Source: Girardinichthys multiradiatus (lineage: Eukaryota; Chordata; Actinopteri; Cyprinodontiformes; Goodeidae). From it: DNA of 64,000 bases. The notes beneath the pieces were generated by a model that saw nothing but the letters and a program-made list of their open reading frames with translations, was not told the DNA's origin and searched no databases. The stretch spans positions 25,149,320-25,213,319 of the forward strand of contig NC_061798.1 of the NCBI RefSeq assembly GCF_021462225.1. Reading direction: 5' to 3'. Within the stretch, counting starts at the first letter, position 1; every line of letters starts with the position of its first letter. A program made the position numbers and the translations under genes. Below are positions 56,144 through 64,000 of the stretch, one piece after another.

Positions 56144-56458
56144 TCACTGAGTTACAGAGTTTAGAGATCCCCCATCAAGAGCGGAAAAATTAATAGGATT
56201 CTCTAGATCGACTACAGGAAGATTAAATTCTTGGACCAGATCTGGACTTATGAGGTTCTGCACTGAACCCGAATCAATGAGGGCCATAAGAGGAATTTGT
56301 AAACTGTTATAGTGCAATGTGGTTTGGAGCAAAAAACGGGGGTAGTCTGGTTGTTGGATGGTGCCCGCCAGTACCCCCTTGATTACTGGCGGCCTAACTC
56401 TTTTGGGCAAACTGGGCACTGGAGGCAGAAATGACCTGAAAAACCACAATACAGACAC
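56144..56458 (-). CDS. pol: Retropepsin-like protease, element 2
   Basis: A 104-codon frame in the -1 phase relative to gag, overlapping it at 56383-56458. It contains M-A-L-I-D-S-G-S-V-Q-N-L-I-S, the active-site Asp-Ser-Gly of aspartic proteases that cut the Gag-Pol precursor. The methionine at 56458 is probably not used; translation would arrive by frameshifting at 56401-56407. The frame ends with a stop at 56144, so the protease is cut off from the rest of pol. Flap and second Gly-rich motif (F-S-A-L-D-G-G) are partly visible. Confidence 0.75.
   Translation of the reverse strand: MSVLWFFRSFLPPVPSLPKRVRPPVIKGVLAGTIQQPDYPRFLLQTTLHYNSLQIPLMALIDSGSVQNLISPDLVQEFNLPVVDLENPINFSALDGGSLNSVTQ
56365..56407 (-). 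promoter_or_regulatory. -1 frameshift signal at gag end, element 2
   Basis: On the minus strand the gag-frame codons are TG[C CCA AAA], a perfect X-XXY-YYZ slippery heptamer (56407-56401). An 8-nt spacer (56400-56393) precedes a perfect 9-bp stem CCGCCAGTA / TACTGGCGG (56392-56384 and 56373-56365) with a 10-nt loop. The gag stop TAA (56385-56383) spans the stem-loop border. The protease frame is -1, as the signal predicts. Element 1 keeps the same arrangement with a different stem sequence. Confidence 0.85.
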
Positions 56459-57297
56459 CGACCTGCCTTTCGTCTTCTCTCTTTCTCTTTGGAGTAAAGG
56501 CGAGTTATCCCAATTTGCAGGGGTTCTGATGGTACATTTTTCTCAGACCCAAAACTTTTGGCTCGTGAGGTTGGTCGGTAGTGTGTATGTTTGTGAACTG
56601 GAATATGATTAAAACCCCTGACCTTACTTCTCTCACAAATACGATTGTCAATACGAATAGCCAAACTGATAAGATCCTCTGGGGAGTCAGTTTCTTCCCG
56701 ATAAGTTAATTCATCCTTTAATTCCTCATTTGGAGAATTTAGGAAAGCACTTTTTAAAGCTGAAGGATTCGAGCCCGACTCAGCAGCTAGAGTACAGAAC
56801 TGGATAGCTATGACCGCCACCGGTCTTAAACCTTGTTTTAAAGTCCATAGTTTTTTAGGTGCCTCATTGCTAGACTGATTTGGAGAAAAGGTTAGTTTAA
56901 ATAAACTAATAAACTCATCAAAAGCATAATAATGGATTGATGATTCATTAATGATTGCTTCTACCCATCTTAAAGCCTGGTCCCTAAGTAACCCAATTAT
57001 AGTCGCATCATCCGGGAAAGACTGAGGTGACCTGTGAAAAATGAATGTGCACTGTAAAAGGAACCCCTTACTTTTTTCCAAGTTACCAGAAAATGGTTCA
57101 GGAGGAGGGGAAATTACCTCCCAAATAAAACTACGACTCTGGGCAGGAGTGGACACGACCTGAACAGGAGGCAGAGGAGAAAGATCACGATTAGTAGAAA
57201 TCACAGGAAGTTTGGTTATTAAGTCCTGCAACTGTCTGTTCATGGTGCAAATGGATTGTTGGATTTTGTTTTGCTGTTGAGCTAAGGAACTAAGCAT
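56383..57297 (-). CDS. gag: Gag polyprotein, element 2
   Basis: A 304-codon open frame from the ATG at 57297 (M-L-S-S-L-A-Q-Q-Q-N-K-I-Q-Q-S). It forms the particle shell and binds the RNA. The first 40 residues look like a coiled coil. A capsid-like middle follows (F-S-G-N-L-E-K-S-K-G-F-L-L-Q-C, A-A-E-S-G-S-N-P), and the CCHC knuckle C-L-Y-C-G-F-S-G-H-F-C-L-Q-C lies 12 residues before the end. Related fish gag proteins begin upstream near M-D-P-A; here a stop or frame change lies between, so the start may be internal. It is the best preserved gene of the element. Confidence 0.8.
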   Translation of the reverse strand: MLSSLAQQQNKIQQSICTMNRQLQDLITKLPVISTNRDLSPLPPVQVVSTPAQSRSFIWEVISPPPEPFSGNLEKSKGFLLQCTFIFHRSPQSFPDDATIIGLLRDQALRWVEAIINESSIHYYAFDEFISLFKLTFSPNQSSNEAPKKLWTLKQGLRPVAVIAIQFCTLAAESGSNPSALKSAFLNSPNEELKDELTYREETDSPEDLISLAIRIDNRICERSKVRGFNHIPVHKHTHYRPTSRAKSFGSEKNVPSEPLQIGITRLYSKEKERRRKAGRCLYCGFSGHFCLQCPVCPKELGRQ

Positions 57298-57379
57298 GGT
57301 GTCGTGTTGGCCTAATAAAATGCCCTGGTGAGAAACGGCACCTCGTAGTTATGCTTCAGTCAGTTAGGTCAGCTCGTTC

Positions 57380-57823
57380 TGTCATATTGGGTTGTTTTAA
57401 GACTCTGATTAACACAATCACGAGGGAACCAAGGCAGCGTTTTTAACAGTTTATTTGATTCACAAACGTTGGTTTGTTCTGGAATCCGGACTGGGTCAGT
57501 GGGCAAGATTGGGATCTCACTGAAGGAGAAGAAGAGAGGCTTAGAGAGTGTTTGAGTAAAAGTGGATTAATAATACTAAAGTCCAGAGAAATAGTAGAAC
57601 ACAGGACTGCAGCAGCAGAGGTCGAGCTGTTTACCACGCTTTGTGAGACAACAAGCTGATGCCTCCCTGTAGTTTTCTACTCATTTTGAGCCCAGGTTGA
57701 TTACTCGCTGATGAGCAACAGCTGCGCAGCAGCACCTGCCGGTCACACCCTGAGTAGGAGTAAAGACACAGCACAAACACACAGAGTGCACCCAGCCTGC
57801 ACACAACCACCATGGATACGACA
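57380..57823 (-). repeat. 5' LTR of Ty3/gypsy element 2
   Basis: Begins TGTCGTATCCATGG (minus, 57823) and ends 'acccaatatgaca' at 57380. Shorter than the 3' LTR by an internal deletion near 57585. The sequence after it ('gaacgagctgacc') shows no TGG-type primer site. Confidence 0.8.
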
Positions 57824-59555
57824 ATATGTCCTTTCATTTTAAATGGCTTTATTTTTTTTTTTTTGCTGTTAGACATTTTACAGTTTAGTTTTTACTGAAT
57901 AAGTAGCTGAGTAGTGTTACATTCAATATGAATGGTCAGTTCCACATTCTTGTGACCCGGCATTCTATTTCCTTTGTTTATCAATACACAGTTTAGTCTC
58001 ACGATACCAGACTGAACTCTCAACCTACAGAAAACTGTTATTTAAAATAGCTAAATACAATTGTATGTTCTCCCTTCTGAATTAAAAGCACTGAACCTGC
58101 AATATCAATAACAAATTAAATCACATTTTAAGCTTCCATAATAACTGTGAGGCAGCAGAACCAGAGGCCATTTCTTTAGGTCAACCTCCCGACCTGTGAA
58201 TATCTGTGGTGCAATAAGACATCCTGACAAGATAAAAGGAAAAGTGAACAGTTGCCAGTCAGCATACGTTTGATGCCGATTGCTTTTCTCTTTTTACTTT
58301 ATTGCCTTTTGTTTAATTGTGCAGCATTTGGGATGGGGGAAAAGGCATTGAGAAAAGTACATTAATGCAGAGGAAGTAAAAATCACATTTCCACTAAAAT
58401 GCAGTGACTGTAAAGAGTGACACAGAATCATTGAACACTAATGAATACACAAGTAAATGCTGTTCTGTAAACTATAGAAACAACAAAGTTTTCCTTTGAC
58501 ATAGCTGTATGATTTAGAAGAGTAAGTACAACTACAGGTTTAATACACTAAGACATTTTGAATCTAACTGCATCTGAAATCTTAAACATTTCAGTTTCCA
58601 CTAGACTAGGGTAGAAATTGCTCTACATCATCGTAATACAAATTGCATATGTCAAAATGCTAATCAAGTGCAATTCATTTAGTTTTTGTGCAAATTTTGC
58701 TCAGTGAGAGAGAACATTTGTATGTGAGAATGCAGTTCCACTCTAATAACAGGAAGTTGGATCCATAAATCATCAATATCATGTTTAAGTTGGAACATAC
58801 TCTAGCGCAGGCAACAATTATGAACCCACATGATAGATTCAAAAGGTTTATTGAAACAAACAGTTTTTATTGATATTTACCACAAAATACATCTTGCATT
58901 CACAAGTACCGTGCACTTTTTGGCAAAAAATGTTAATTTGAAAGTTTCTGCTGGTGTAGAAGCAAGCAAGGTATTATCTTGTGTTCTCTTTATCCTTCTT
59001 TCTTTCCTCATTTCTTTTCTACTTCTCTCCCCTTTTCCTTTTTGCCCCACCTCTCTCTCTTTCGTGCTTCTTATTTCTTTCTTTTTCATTTCTGTCTCCA
59101 TGTCCGTTACAATTGAAATAATCCCAAAGCAGAGCTTTAAAGCTTTAGCTGCAATGCTCCACTTGTGAAAGTAAATCTGTCTGGCTTTTTCTTAGCCCTC
59201 AGACAACAATTCTGAGCACTACTCTGCCGGACAGGACACAGTTAAAAAAAGAAACAAACTATTTTGAAGCAGGATCTTCTGCACTTTGTAATGGAATCTG
59301 TGATTAGCTCTGAGAAGGAGAGGTAAGTATTATTGTTTGCAGTATGCGATGGAATGTGAAGAAATGATGGAGAACCTCTTACTTTCAATGGAGATGTGAG
59401 TTGAAACGTTTCCTAAAAAATGGAAAAACAAGAATTGAATTAATCATGAACACTAGGGTAAAAAAGTCACACAGAGATTGTAGGCCTTATTGTAACGCTA
59501 GGAACCAAAATTATCTGGCATCTGCCTTGAGGAAACATCCTCTCTTTAAGCTCCT
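57824..59555. other. Unassigned AT-rich sequence
   Basis: No repeat family or gene recognised. A strong pyrimidine tract lies at 58980-59110. A donor-like gtaagt at 59321 follows a short open stretch, but no good acceptor pairs with it. Confidence 0.35.
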
Positions 59556-59672
59556 CTTGATTAAATTTGATGTGCTGCAACTGTGTAGCTACACCTGCCA
59601 GTCACACCCTGCAAGGGAGAGGAGGAGAGAAAGCCACACACACAGTCTGCACACAGATCTGAGGACATGACA
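59556..59672 (-). mobile_element. Ty3/gypsy LTR fragment
   Basis: Shares 'cacctgccagtcacaccctg' and the 'cacacagtctgcacacag...gaca' end with the LTRs of element 2 (57720-57823). Only the U3 edge is present. Confidence 0.5.
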
Positions 59673-61280
59673 ATCAAAGGTTGTAGAAATAGGCTGGATA
59701 AAGAGACCAGAGTAGCAGCAGGAAAACCCAATATCACAGACATCATAAAGTGAAGGAGTTCTACATAAATAATTTCATCTTCTATCCTCCATCCCTTCAC
59801 AATGTCATTGAATTATTAAATATCACAGCCTGTGTATCCCCCCTCCCTTTGTTGAAGCTAAATCATACATTACAGGCAATGAGTTTATTTCACCTAACTC
59901 ACTTTTGTGGAATTTAAATCCCACAAAGCATTCATTTTGAAGAACATCATCATTATTTCATTTTCCCCGGCAAGTGAACAACACAATTTTGTTTGATTAC
60001 AAGCTGTGCACTCATGCATTATAAACAACTGAATCACTTCATTATGTTTCAAGCCATTGCAAGGGAACAGCACATGCTAAATCAGTATTCATAAGTGCAT
60101 ATTTCTTGTTTGATGATAATTTCAAATTTTACCACATTAAACAGCATATTTTGGATTAAGTGATCTATAAAGCATTTTGAGTTGAGGGCAGAAGAGATAA
60201 GAAAGTTAAGATAGTGATGCCAGGAAGGACCTCATGAAGGGCGTTTTAAGGGGTTTGCTTTGGTTGTATTATTAACTGACATTTGTAACCCCAAGGAAAT
60301 TTAATTACACACTGCTCAATACATCACTAAATGTGTGTGTGTGTGTGTTTTGGAAGCAAGAATACAAATTTATGTGAGAACTAAGCAATTCTCCCTCTGC
60401 ATCTGCCTGAGTAGACACCAGACTGAACTCAGTCCAGAATGGCAGTCGGAGTGTCGGTTCCCTACAAACGATCAAAGCGCTATGTGGCTCTGTGCTCTAA
60501 CCACCAAGGGATTTACTGTCCCCATGACGAACAGGGAGAGAGAATTAAGAGGACAGGCTTGAGAGAAGAGAGCGGGTGAGATTGAAGTAAAAGAGAGGAA
60601 GCAAGAGACAACAGTTGTGCAAATGAAAGAGGATGAAAGAGATGCAGTGAGAGCATGCAGAATAAAAGGGTAAGACTGAAAGTGAAATAGCTAAGTATGG
60701 CTGAAAGGAAAGAAGAATTCAAGAATAAAAGAGGAGTAAAAAATGAGGGGGCATAGGATGAAGAGTAAATTGGGGAAGAGAGAAAAAAAGAGGAAGTCAC
60801 CATTAGAGTTAAAACGAATGGAGAACTAAGAACCTCAGGCTTGAAAGCTTCTTAGAAGCTGGAAGGATGATTGCTACTATAACACATTCCCACATCATTC
60901 CTCTCTCTCTATTGCCCCCCATTTCCAACAATACACAGAAAACAGAGCTGGATGACTGTGGGGAAGACAGAAGAGTGGGTCAAACAGGAAAGGTAACTAA
61001 AGACTTGAGGCATCAAATAGTTCTGAGATGTCTTAATCATTCTCTAGTGATAATAATCTAATGTTCCTCATGCTGGTTCACTGTCAGCTTTCATCTCTCT
61101 CTCCATTTCATCAATTATAAAAACACTTATAATTAACAAGAAGGAAAAATGTACATTTTCAGAACTAAATTCTGAAAACTAACTCCTCATGGTTCTGAGG
61201 TAATTGTCATCCAAAATAGCAAACTACAGATGTTGATGTCAATAAAGACAAAACAAACCAAAAAAAGTTCATGTGAGACA
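59673..61280. other. Unassigned sequence
   Basis: No gene or repeat family recognised. A short (TG)n lies at 60332-60349 and a purine-rich stretch at 60560-60800, which produces a long but meaningless minus-strand frame. Confidence 0.35.
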
Positions 61281-61282
61281 TA

Positions 61283-62563
61283 CAGGGGTTGGACAATGAA
61301 ACTGAAACACCTGGTTTTAGACCACATTAAGTTATTAGTATGGTGTAGGGCCTCCTTTTGTGGCCAATACAGCGTCGATTCGTCTTGGGAATGACATATA
61401 CAAGTCTTGCACAGTGGTCAGAGGGATTTTAAGCCATTCTTCTTGCAGGATAGTGGCCAGGTCACTACGTGATACTGGTGGAGGAAAACGTTTCCTGACT
61501 CGCTCCTCAAAAACACCCCAAAGTGGCTCAATAATATTTAGATCTGGTGACTGTGCAGGCCATGGGAGATGTTCAACTTCCCTTTCATGTTCATCAAACC
61601 AATCTTTCACTAGTCTTGCTGTGTGTATTGGTGCATTGTCATCCTGATACACGGCACCGCCTTCAGGATACAATGTTTGAACCATTGGATGCACATGGTC
61701 CTCAAGAATGGTTCGGTAGTCCTTGGCAGTGACGCGCCCATCTAGCACAAGTATTGGGCCAAGGGAATGCCATGATATGGCAGCCCAAACCATCACTGAA
61801 CCACCCCAATGCTTCACTCTGGGCCTGCAACAGTCTGGGTGGTAGGGCCTCCTTTTGCTTCTTTGGGGCTTCTCCACACCGTAACTCTCCCGGATGTGGG
61901 GAAAACAGTAAATGTGGACTCATCAGAGAACAATACATGTTTCACATTGTCCACAGCCCAAGATTTGCGCTCCTTGCACCATTGAAACCGACGTTTGGCA
62001 TTGGCATGAGTGACTAAAGGTTTGGCTATAGCAGCCCGGCCGTGTATATTGACCCTGTGGAGCTCCCGACGGACAGTTCTGGTGAAAACAGGATAGTTGA
62101 GGTGCACATTTAATTCTGCCGTGATTTGGGCATCCGTGGTTTTATGTTTTTTGGATACAATCCGGGTTAGCACCCGAACATCCCTTTCAGACAGCTTCCT
62201 CTTGTGTCCACAGTTAATCCTGTTGGATGTGGTTGGTCCTTCTTGGTGGTATGCTGACATTACCCTGGATACCGTGGCTCTTGATACATCACAAAGACTT
62301 GCTGTCTTGGTCACAGATCCGCCAGCAAGACGTGCACCAACAATTTGTCCTCTTTTGAACTCTTGTATGTCACCCATAATGTTGTGTGCATTTCAATATT
62401 TTGAGCAAAACTGTGCTCTTACCCTGCTAATTGAACCTTCACACTCTGCTCTTACTGGTGCAATGTGCAATCAATGAAGACTGGCTACCACGCTGGTCAA
62501 ATTTAGCCATGAAACCTCCCACACTAAAATGAAAGGTGCTTCAGTGTCATTGTCCAACACCTG
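61283..62563 (-). mobile_element. Tc1-like transposon (second family), copy B
   Basis: Ends 'caggggttggacaatgaaactgaaacacctgg' and the complementary 'tgtcattgtccaacacctg' are flanked by TA (61281-61282 and 62564-62565). Longer and better preserved than copy A. Confidence 0.9.
61335..62377 (-). pseudogene. Tc1-like DD34E transposase, one frameshift
   Basis: Frame 62377-61814 carries both helix-turn-helix domains (A-S-L-C-D-V-S-R-A-T-V-S-R; R-T-V-R-R-E-L-H-R-V) and the first Asp (L-F-S-D-E-S-T-F). It leaves frame near 61860, after W-R-S-P-K-E-A. The second frame 61877-61335 has the second Asp (Y-Q-D-D-N-A-P-I-H), the Glu (L-N-I-I-E-P-L-W) and the normal C-terminus K-G-G-P-T-P-Y. A small insertion duplicating the 'aggcctcc ttttg' sound of the 3' end near 61850 caused the shift. 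All catalytic residues are present. Confidence 0.85.
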
Positions 62564-62565
62564 TA

Positions 62566-62809
62566 TACACATGTATAAATTGTACAGAGGTCTGTGTTAA
62601 TCACCTATTGCCTTTTGCCATTTTAATCTCGGTCCGGGGTTAAAGCCAACTGCAGCATTCAAAAGGTGTAAGGTGGGGTACATCATGGACAGTTCGCAAG
62701 TCTGAAGTTGAATCCCTTCAATGAAGTAGTCATCTGTTAAATGGCTTTTAATGTGGATTAATAACAGCACCAAAATAATCTATCCACATAACTCATCCAT
62801 GCTTTTAAA
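62566..62809. other. Unassigned sequence
   Basis: No feature recognised between the Tc1 element and the THAP-like relic. Confidence 0.3.
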
Positions 62810-63345
62810 GGGGACATGCAAAATCCACTTTTTTAGCTCTTAAATAAATTTTGTCATGTATTTGCAGTCTATAGGAGTGCAGACAAGTTGAATGTAGTCT
62901 CTCCAGGCACTTCGTAGATATCTTTCTATACTGTGTGGGTCATATTTTTGAATCCTTTCAGTTTTTTCTATTCTGTTTTTGAACTATTATGTTCCAGTAT
63001 TTGCTGCAGAGCTGCTAAATAAGGTAATAAATGTCTGGCTACCTAATTTTGCATATCTGCTATATTTATTTCTCACTGCGATTTTGTAGTCCAAGCTCGC
63101 CGAAGCTGTGGAAAAGTCTAGGTTTTTGGGTGTCTTAACCCATGAAATTCATTAGACTATCCCCCAGCCTCAGAACCTCTTCAGAATGCCTGGTTAATTT
63201 TTTTTTTTTTATGGAACCCACATCAGTGGGGAAATTTCCATTTTTTGTGCGCAAAGCACTTCAAAGACGAGTGACTTCAGCAACCTCCGCCAGTATCAAG
63301 ATGATTTTGCCAAAAGACTTCATCTGATTCAGAGGTAAGTTCTTT
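62810..63345 (+). pseudogene. THAP-like transposon-derived fragment
   Basis: Near 63250 one frame reads C-A-K-H-F-K-D-E and then stops. The next frame continues S-D-F-S-N-L-R-Q-Y-Q-D-D-F-A-K-R-L-H-L-I-Q. Together they look like the second half of a THAP zinc finger (C-x2-H-F followed by a D/C-F-x-N block). A perfect donor (AG/GTAAGT) follows at 63334. 'aaaggggacatgcaaaatccac' at 62816 could be the terminal repeat of a THAP-encoding DNA transposon. The first cysteine pair and a second end were not found. Confidence 0.4.
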
Positions 63346-63655
63346 CTGTCTATGGAAGCGTCAGAAACAGCAAAGCAGTAAGCTGTAAATAACGCTAAAA
63401 TAACAAACAAAAAACAGGAATTTAGTGTGTGTTGATATGACATCCTGCCCATTGTTTTGATAGCAGTAGCATCGTGCTCATGTTAGTGCTGTGTGCTCGC
63501 TTTTAGAATAACCGTACTGTGTGTTTTAAATAGTATTATTACATAAACAGTTTTTGCCATATTTGTCATGTTTCTGCACCGCTAGCTAGTTGTATATCTG
63601 TTATCAAACTGCAAAAATGGCTGAACGCAGTGGAGTGAAACACTTTGCAAATGTT
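63346..63655. other. Unassigned sequence
   Basis: No feature recognised; it may be intron or transposon interior next to the THAP-like piece. Confidence 0.3.
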
Positions 63656-63665
63656 AACTCAATGT

Positions 63666-63785
63666 GAATTTGATGCCTGCAACACTTTCCAAAAAAGCCG
63701 GGACAGGGGAAACAAAAGACTGGAAAAGTTAAGGAAAGTTCAAAAAAGACCTGTTTGAAATGTTCCACAGGTGAACAGGTTAATT
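63666..63785. mobile_element. MITE-like repeat fragment
   Basis: The stretch 'gatgcctgcaacactttccaaaaaagccgggacagggg' followed by 'caggtgaacaggttaatt' is a block I recall from a common fish non-autonomous DNA transposon. Ends and superfamily are not determined. Confidence 0.35.
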
Positions 63786-63953
63786 CAGAAGGAGTGCTGA
63801 CTGCCCAGCCTCTTAAAGCACCTCCTGATGAGTGGTTAATAGGTTGCACCTGTCACTCTCTGGCACCGGCAGCTGTGGCGGAATCTAGAGGCTAAACAGA
63901 GTAAGCAGCAGGCAAAACACACAAAGCAAAACCTCAGGCTCTGACAGTTAGTG
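63786..63953 (-). mobile_element. Possible LTR edge
   Basis: Reverse-complemented it begins TGTCAGAGCCTGAGG at 63953, the style of the Ty3/gypsy LTR starts in this window, and continues with a 'cacctgtcactc' segment. It abuts the MITE-like repeat, so it is truncated. Low certainty. Confidence 0.3.
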
Positions 63954-64000
63954 CCCATGACATGGAAAACTTGCACATCTGTGAAGGCACCATTAATTTT

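Larger units (their letters stand above)
48286..57823 (-). mobile_element. Ty3/gypsy chromovirus, element 2
   Basis: LTRs at 48286-49088 and 57380-57823 enclose gag, protease, a remnant of RNase H, integrase and chromodomain. Two foreign LINEs sit inside: a Rex1-like LINE in the chromodomain (49277-51404) and an L2 in the integrase finger (52464-55474). The RT core is deleted (join near 55800). No target duplication was evident outside the LTRs. Gag and protease ORFs are still open. Confidence 0.85.

Noticed and set aside
57380..57384. Search for a 4-6 bp duplication outside the LTRs of element 2
   Set aside because: Flanks 'gtttg' and 'atatg' do not match convincingly, so none is reported.
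59290..59330. Donor-like 'gagaggtaagtatt' with an open stretch before it
   Set aside because: The nearest acceptor-like sites are weak, or their frame hits a stop before the donor.
60513..60803. 96-codon minus-strand frame rich in Ser, Leu and Phe
   Set aside because: Product of a purine-rich low-complexity stretch; no motif.
1..64000. tRNA, rRNA or snRNA genes
   Set aside because: No intact A-box/B-box pair with cloverleaf, and no rRNA or snRNA core sequence was seen; the only B-box-like site belongs to the SINE.

Overview
The window looks like nuclear DNA of a teleost fish. It has no operons and no dense coding, it is AT-rich background with microsatellites, and it holds transposon families I recognise from ray-finned fish: several Tc1/mariner families, L2-type and Rex1/CR1-like LINEs, an RTE-like LINE with a conserved GC-rich 5' end, Ty3/gypsy chromoviruses, ERV-like solo LTRs and a SINE. 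I could not recognise any host gene. The non-transposon stretches read like intron or intergenic sequence, with one weak exon candidate at 6617-6706. By my own tally roughly 44 of 64 kb is transposon-derived. Clade names rest on remembered family features, not on a search.

Layout. 0.6-2.2 kb: LINE and Tc1 relics. 2254-5569: an almost complete RTE-like LINE (APE endonuclease plus reverse transcriptase, frameshifted) bounded by a 12-bp target duplication; its first 150 nt can fold in the order used by HDV-like ribozymes. 7.6-16.8 kb: a gag relic, then a large interrupted inverted repeat (arms 8103-10725 and 12297-15454). Both arms carry an L2 5' segment plus a 1.8-kb LTR; a Tc1 relic sits in the centre and a truncated RTE fragment interrupts one arm. 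18.3-30.6 kb: a solo LTR, two more RTE 3' fragments, and a Tc1 relic that was itself hit by another Tc1-like element (22088-23679). 30592-32159: a second copy of that Tc1-like element with an open transposase and all three catalytic acids. 32160-35187: a decayed Rex1-like LINE. 35959-37427: an ERV-like solo LTR followed by a SINE. 38039-44461: a complete but decayed Ty3/gypsy element with a Tc1 element inside its integrase. 47.3-48.1 kb: a Tc1 relic. 48286-57823: a second Ty3/gypsy element that received a Rex1-like LINE inside its chromodomain and an L2 inside its integrase. 61283-62563: another Tc1 element. 62.8-64 kb: a THAP-like relic, a MITE-like repeat and an LTR edge.

How the parts work together. 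The two Ty3/gypsy elements each have gag and protease in overlapping -1 frames, with a heptamer, a short spacer and a perfect hairpin at the gag end. The two hairpins differ in sequence but keep their pairing by compensatory changes. This is the clearest conserved regulatory structure in the window. Several insertions can be placed in order because the interrupted host element reads through once the insert is ignored: Tc1 in integrase, LINE in chromodomain, L2 in integrase, RTE fragment in LTR. The second Rex1-like LINE is unusual: it has lost its reverse transcriptase by an in-frame deletion but keeps a 589-codon endonuclease ORF.
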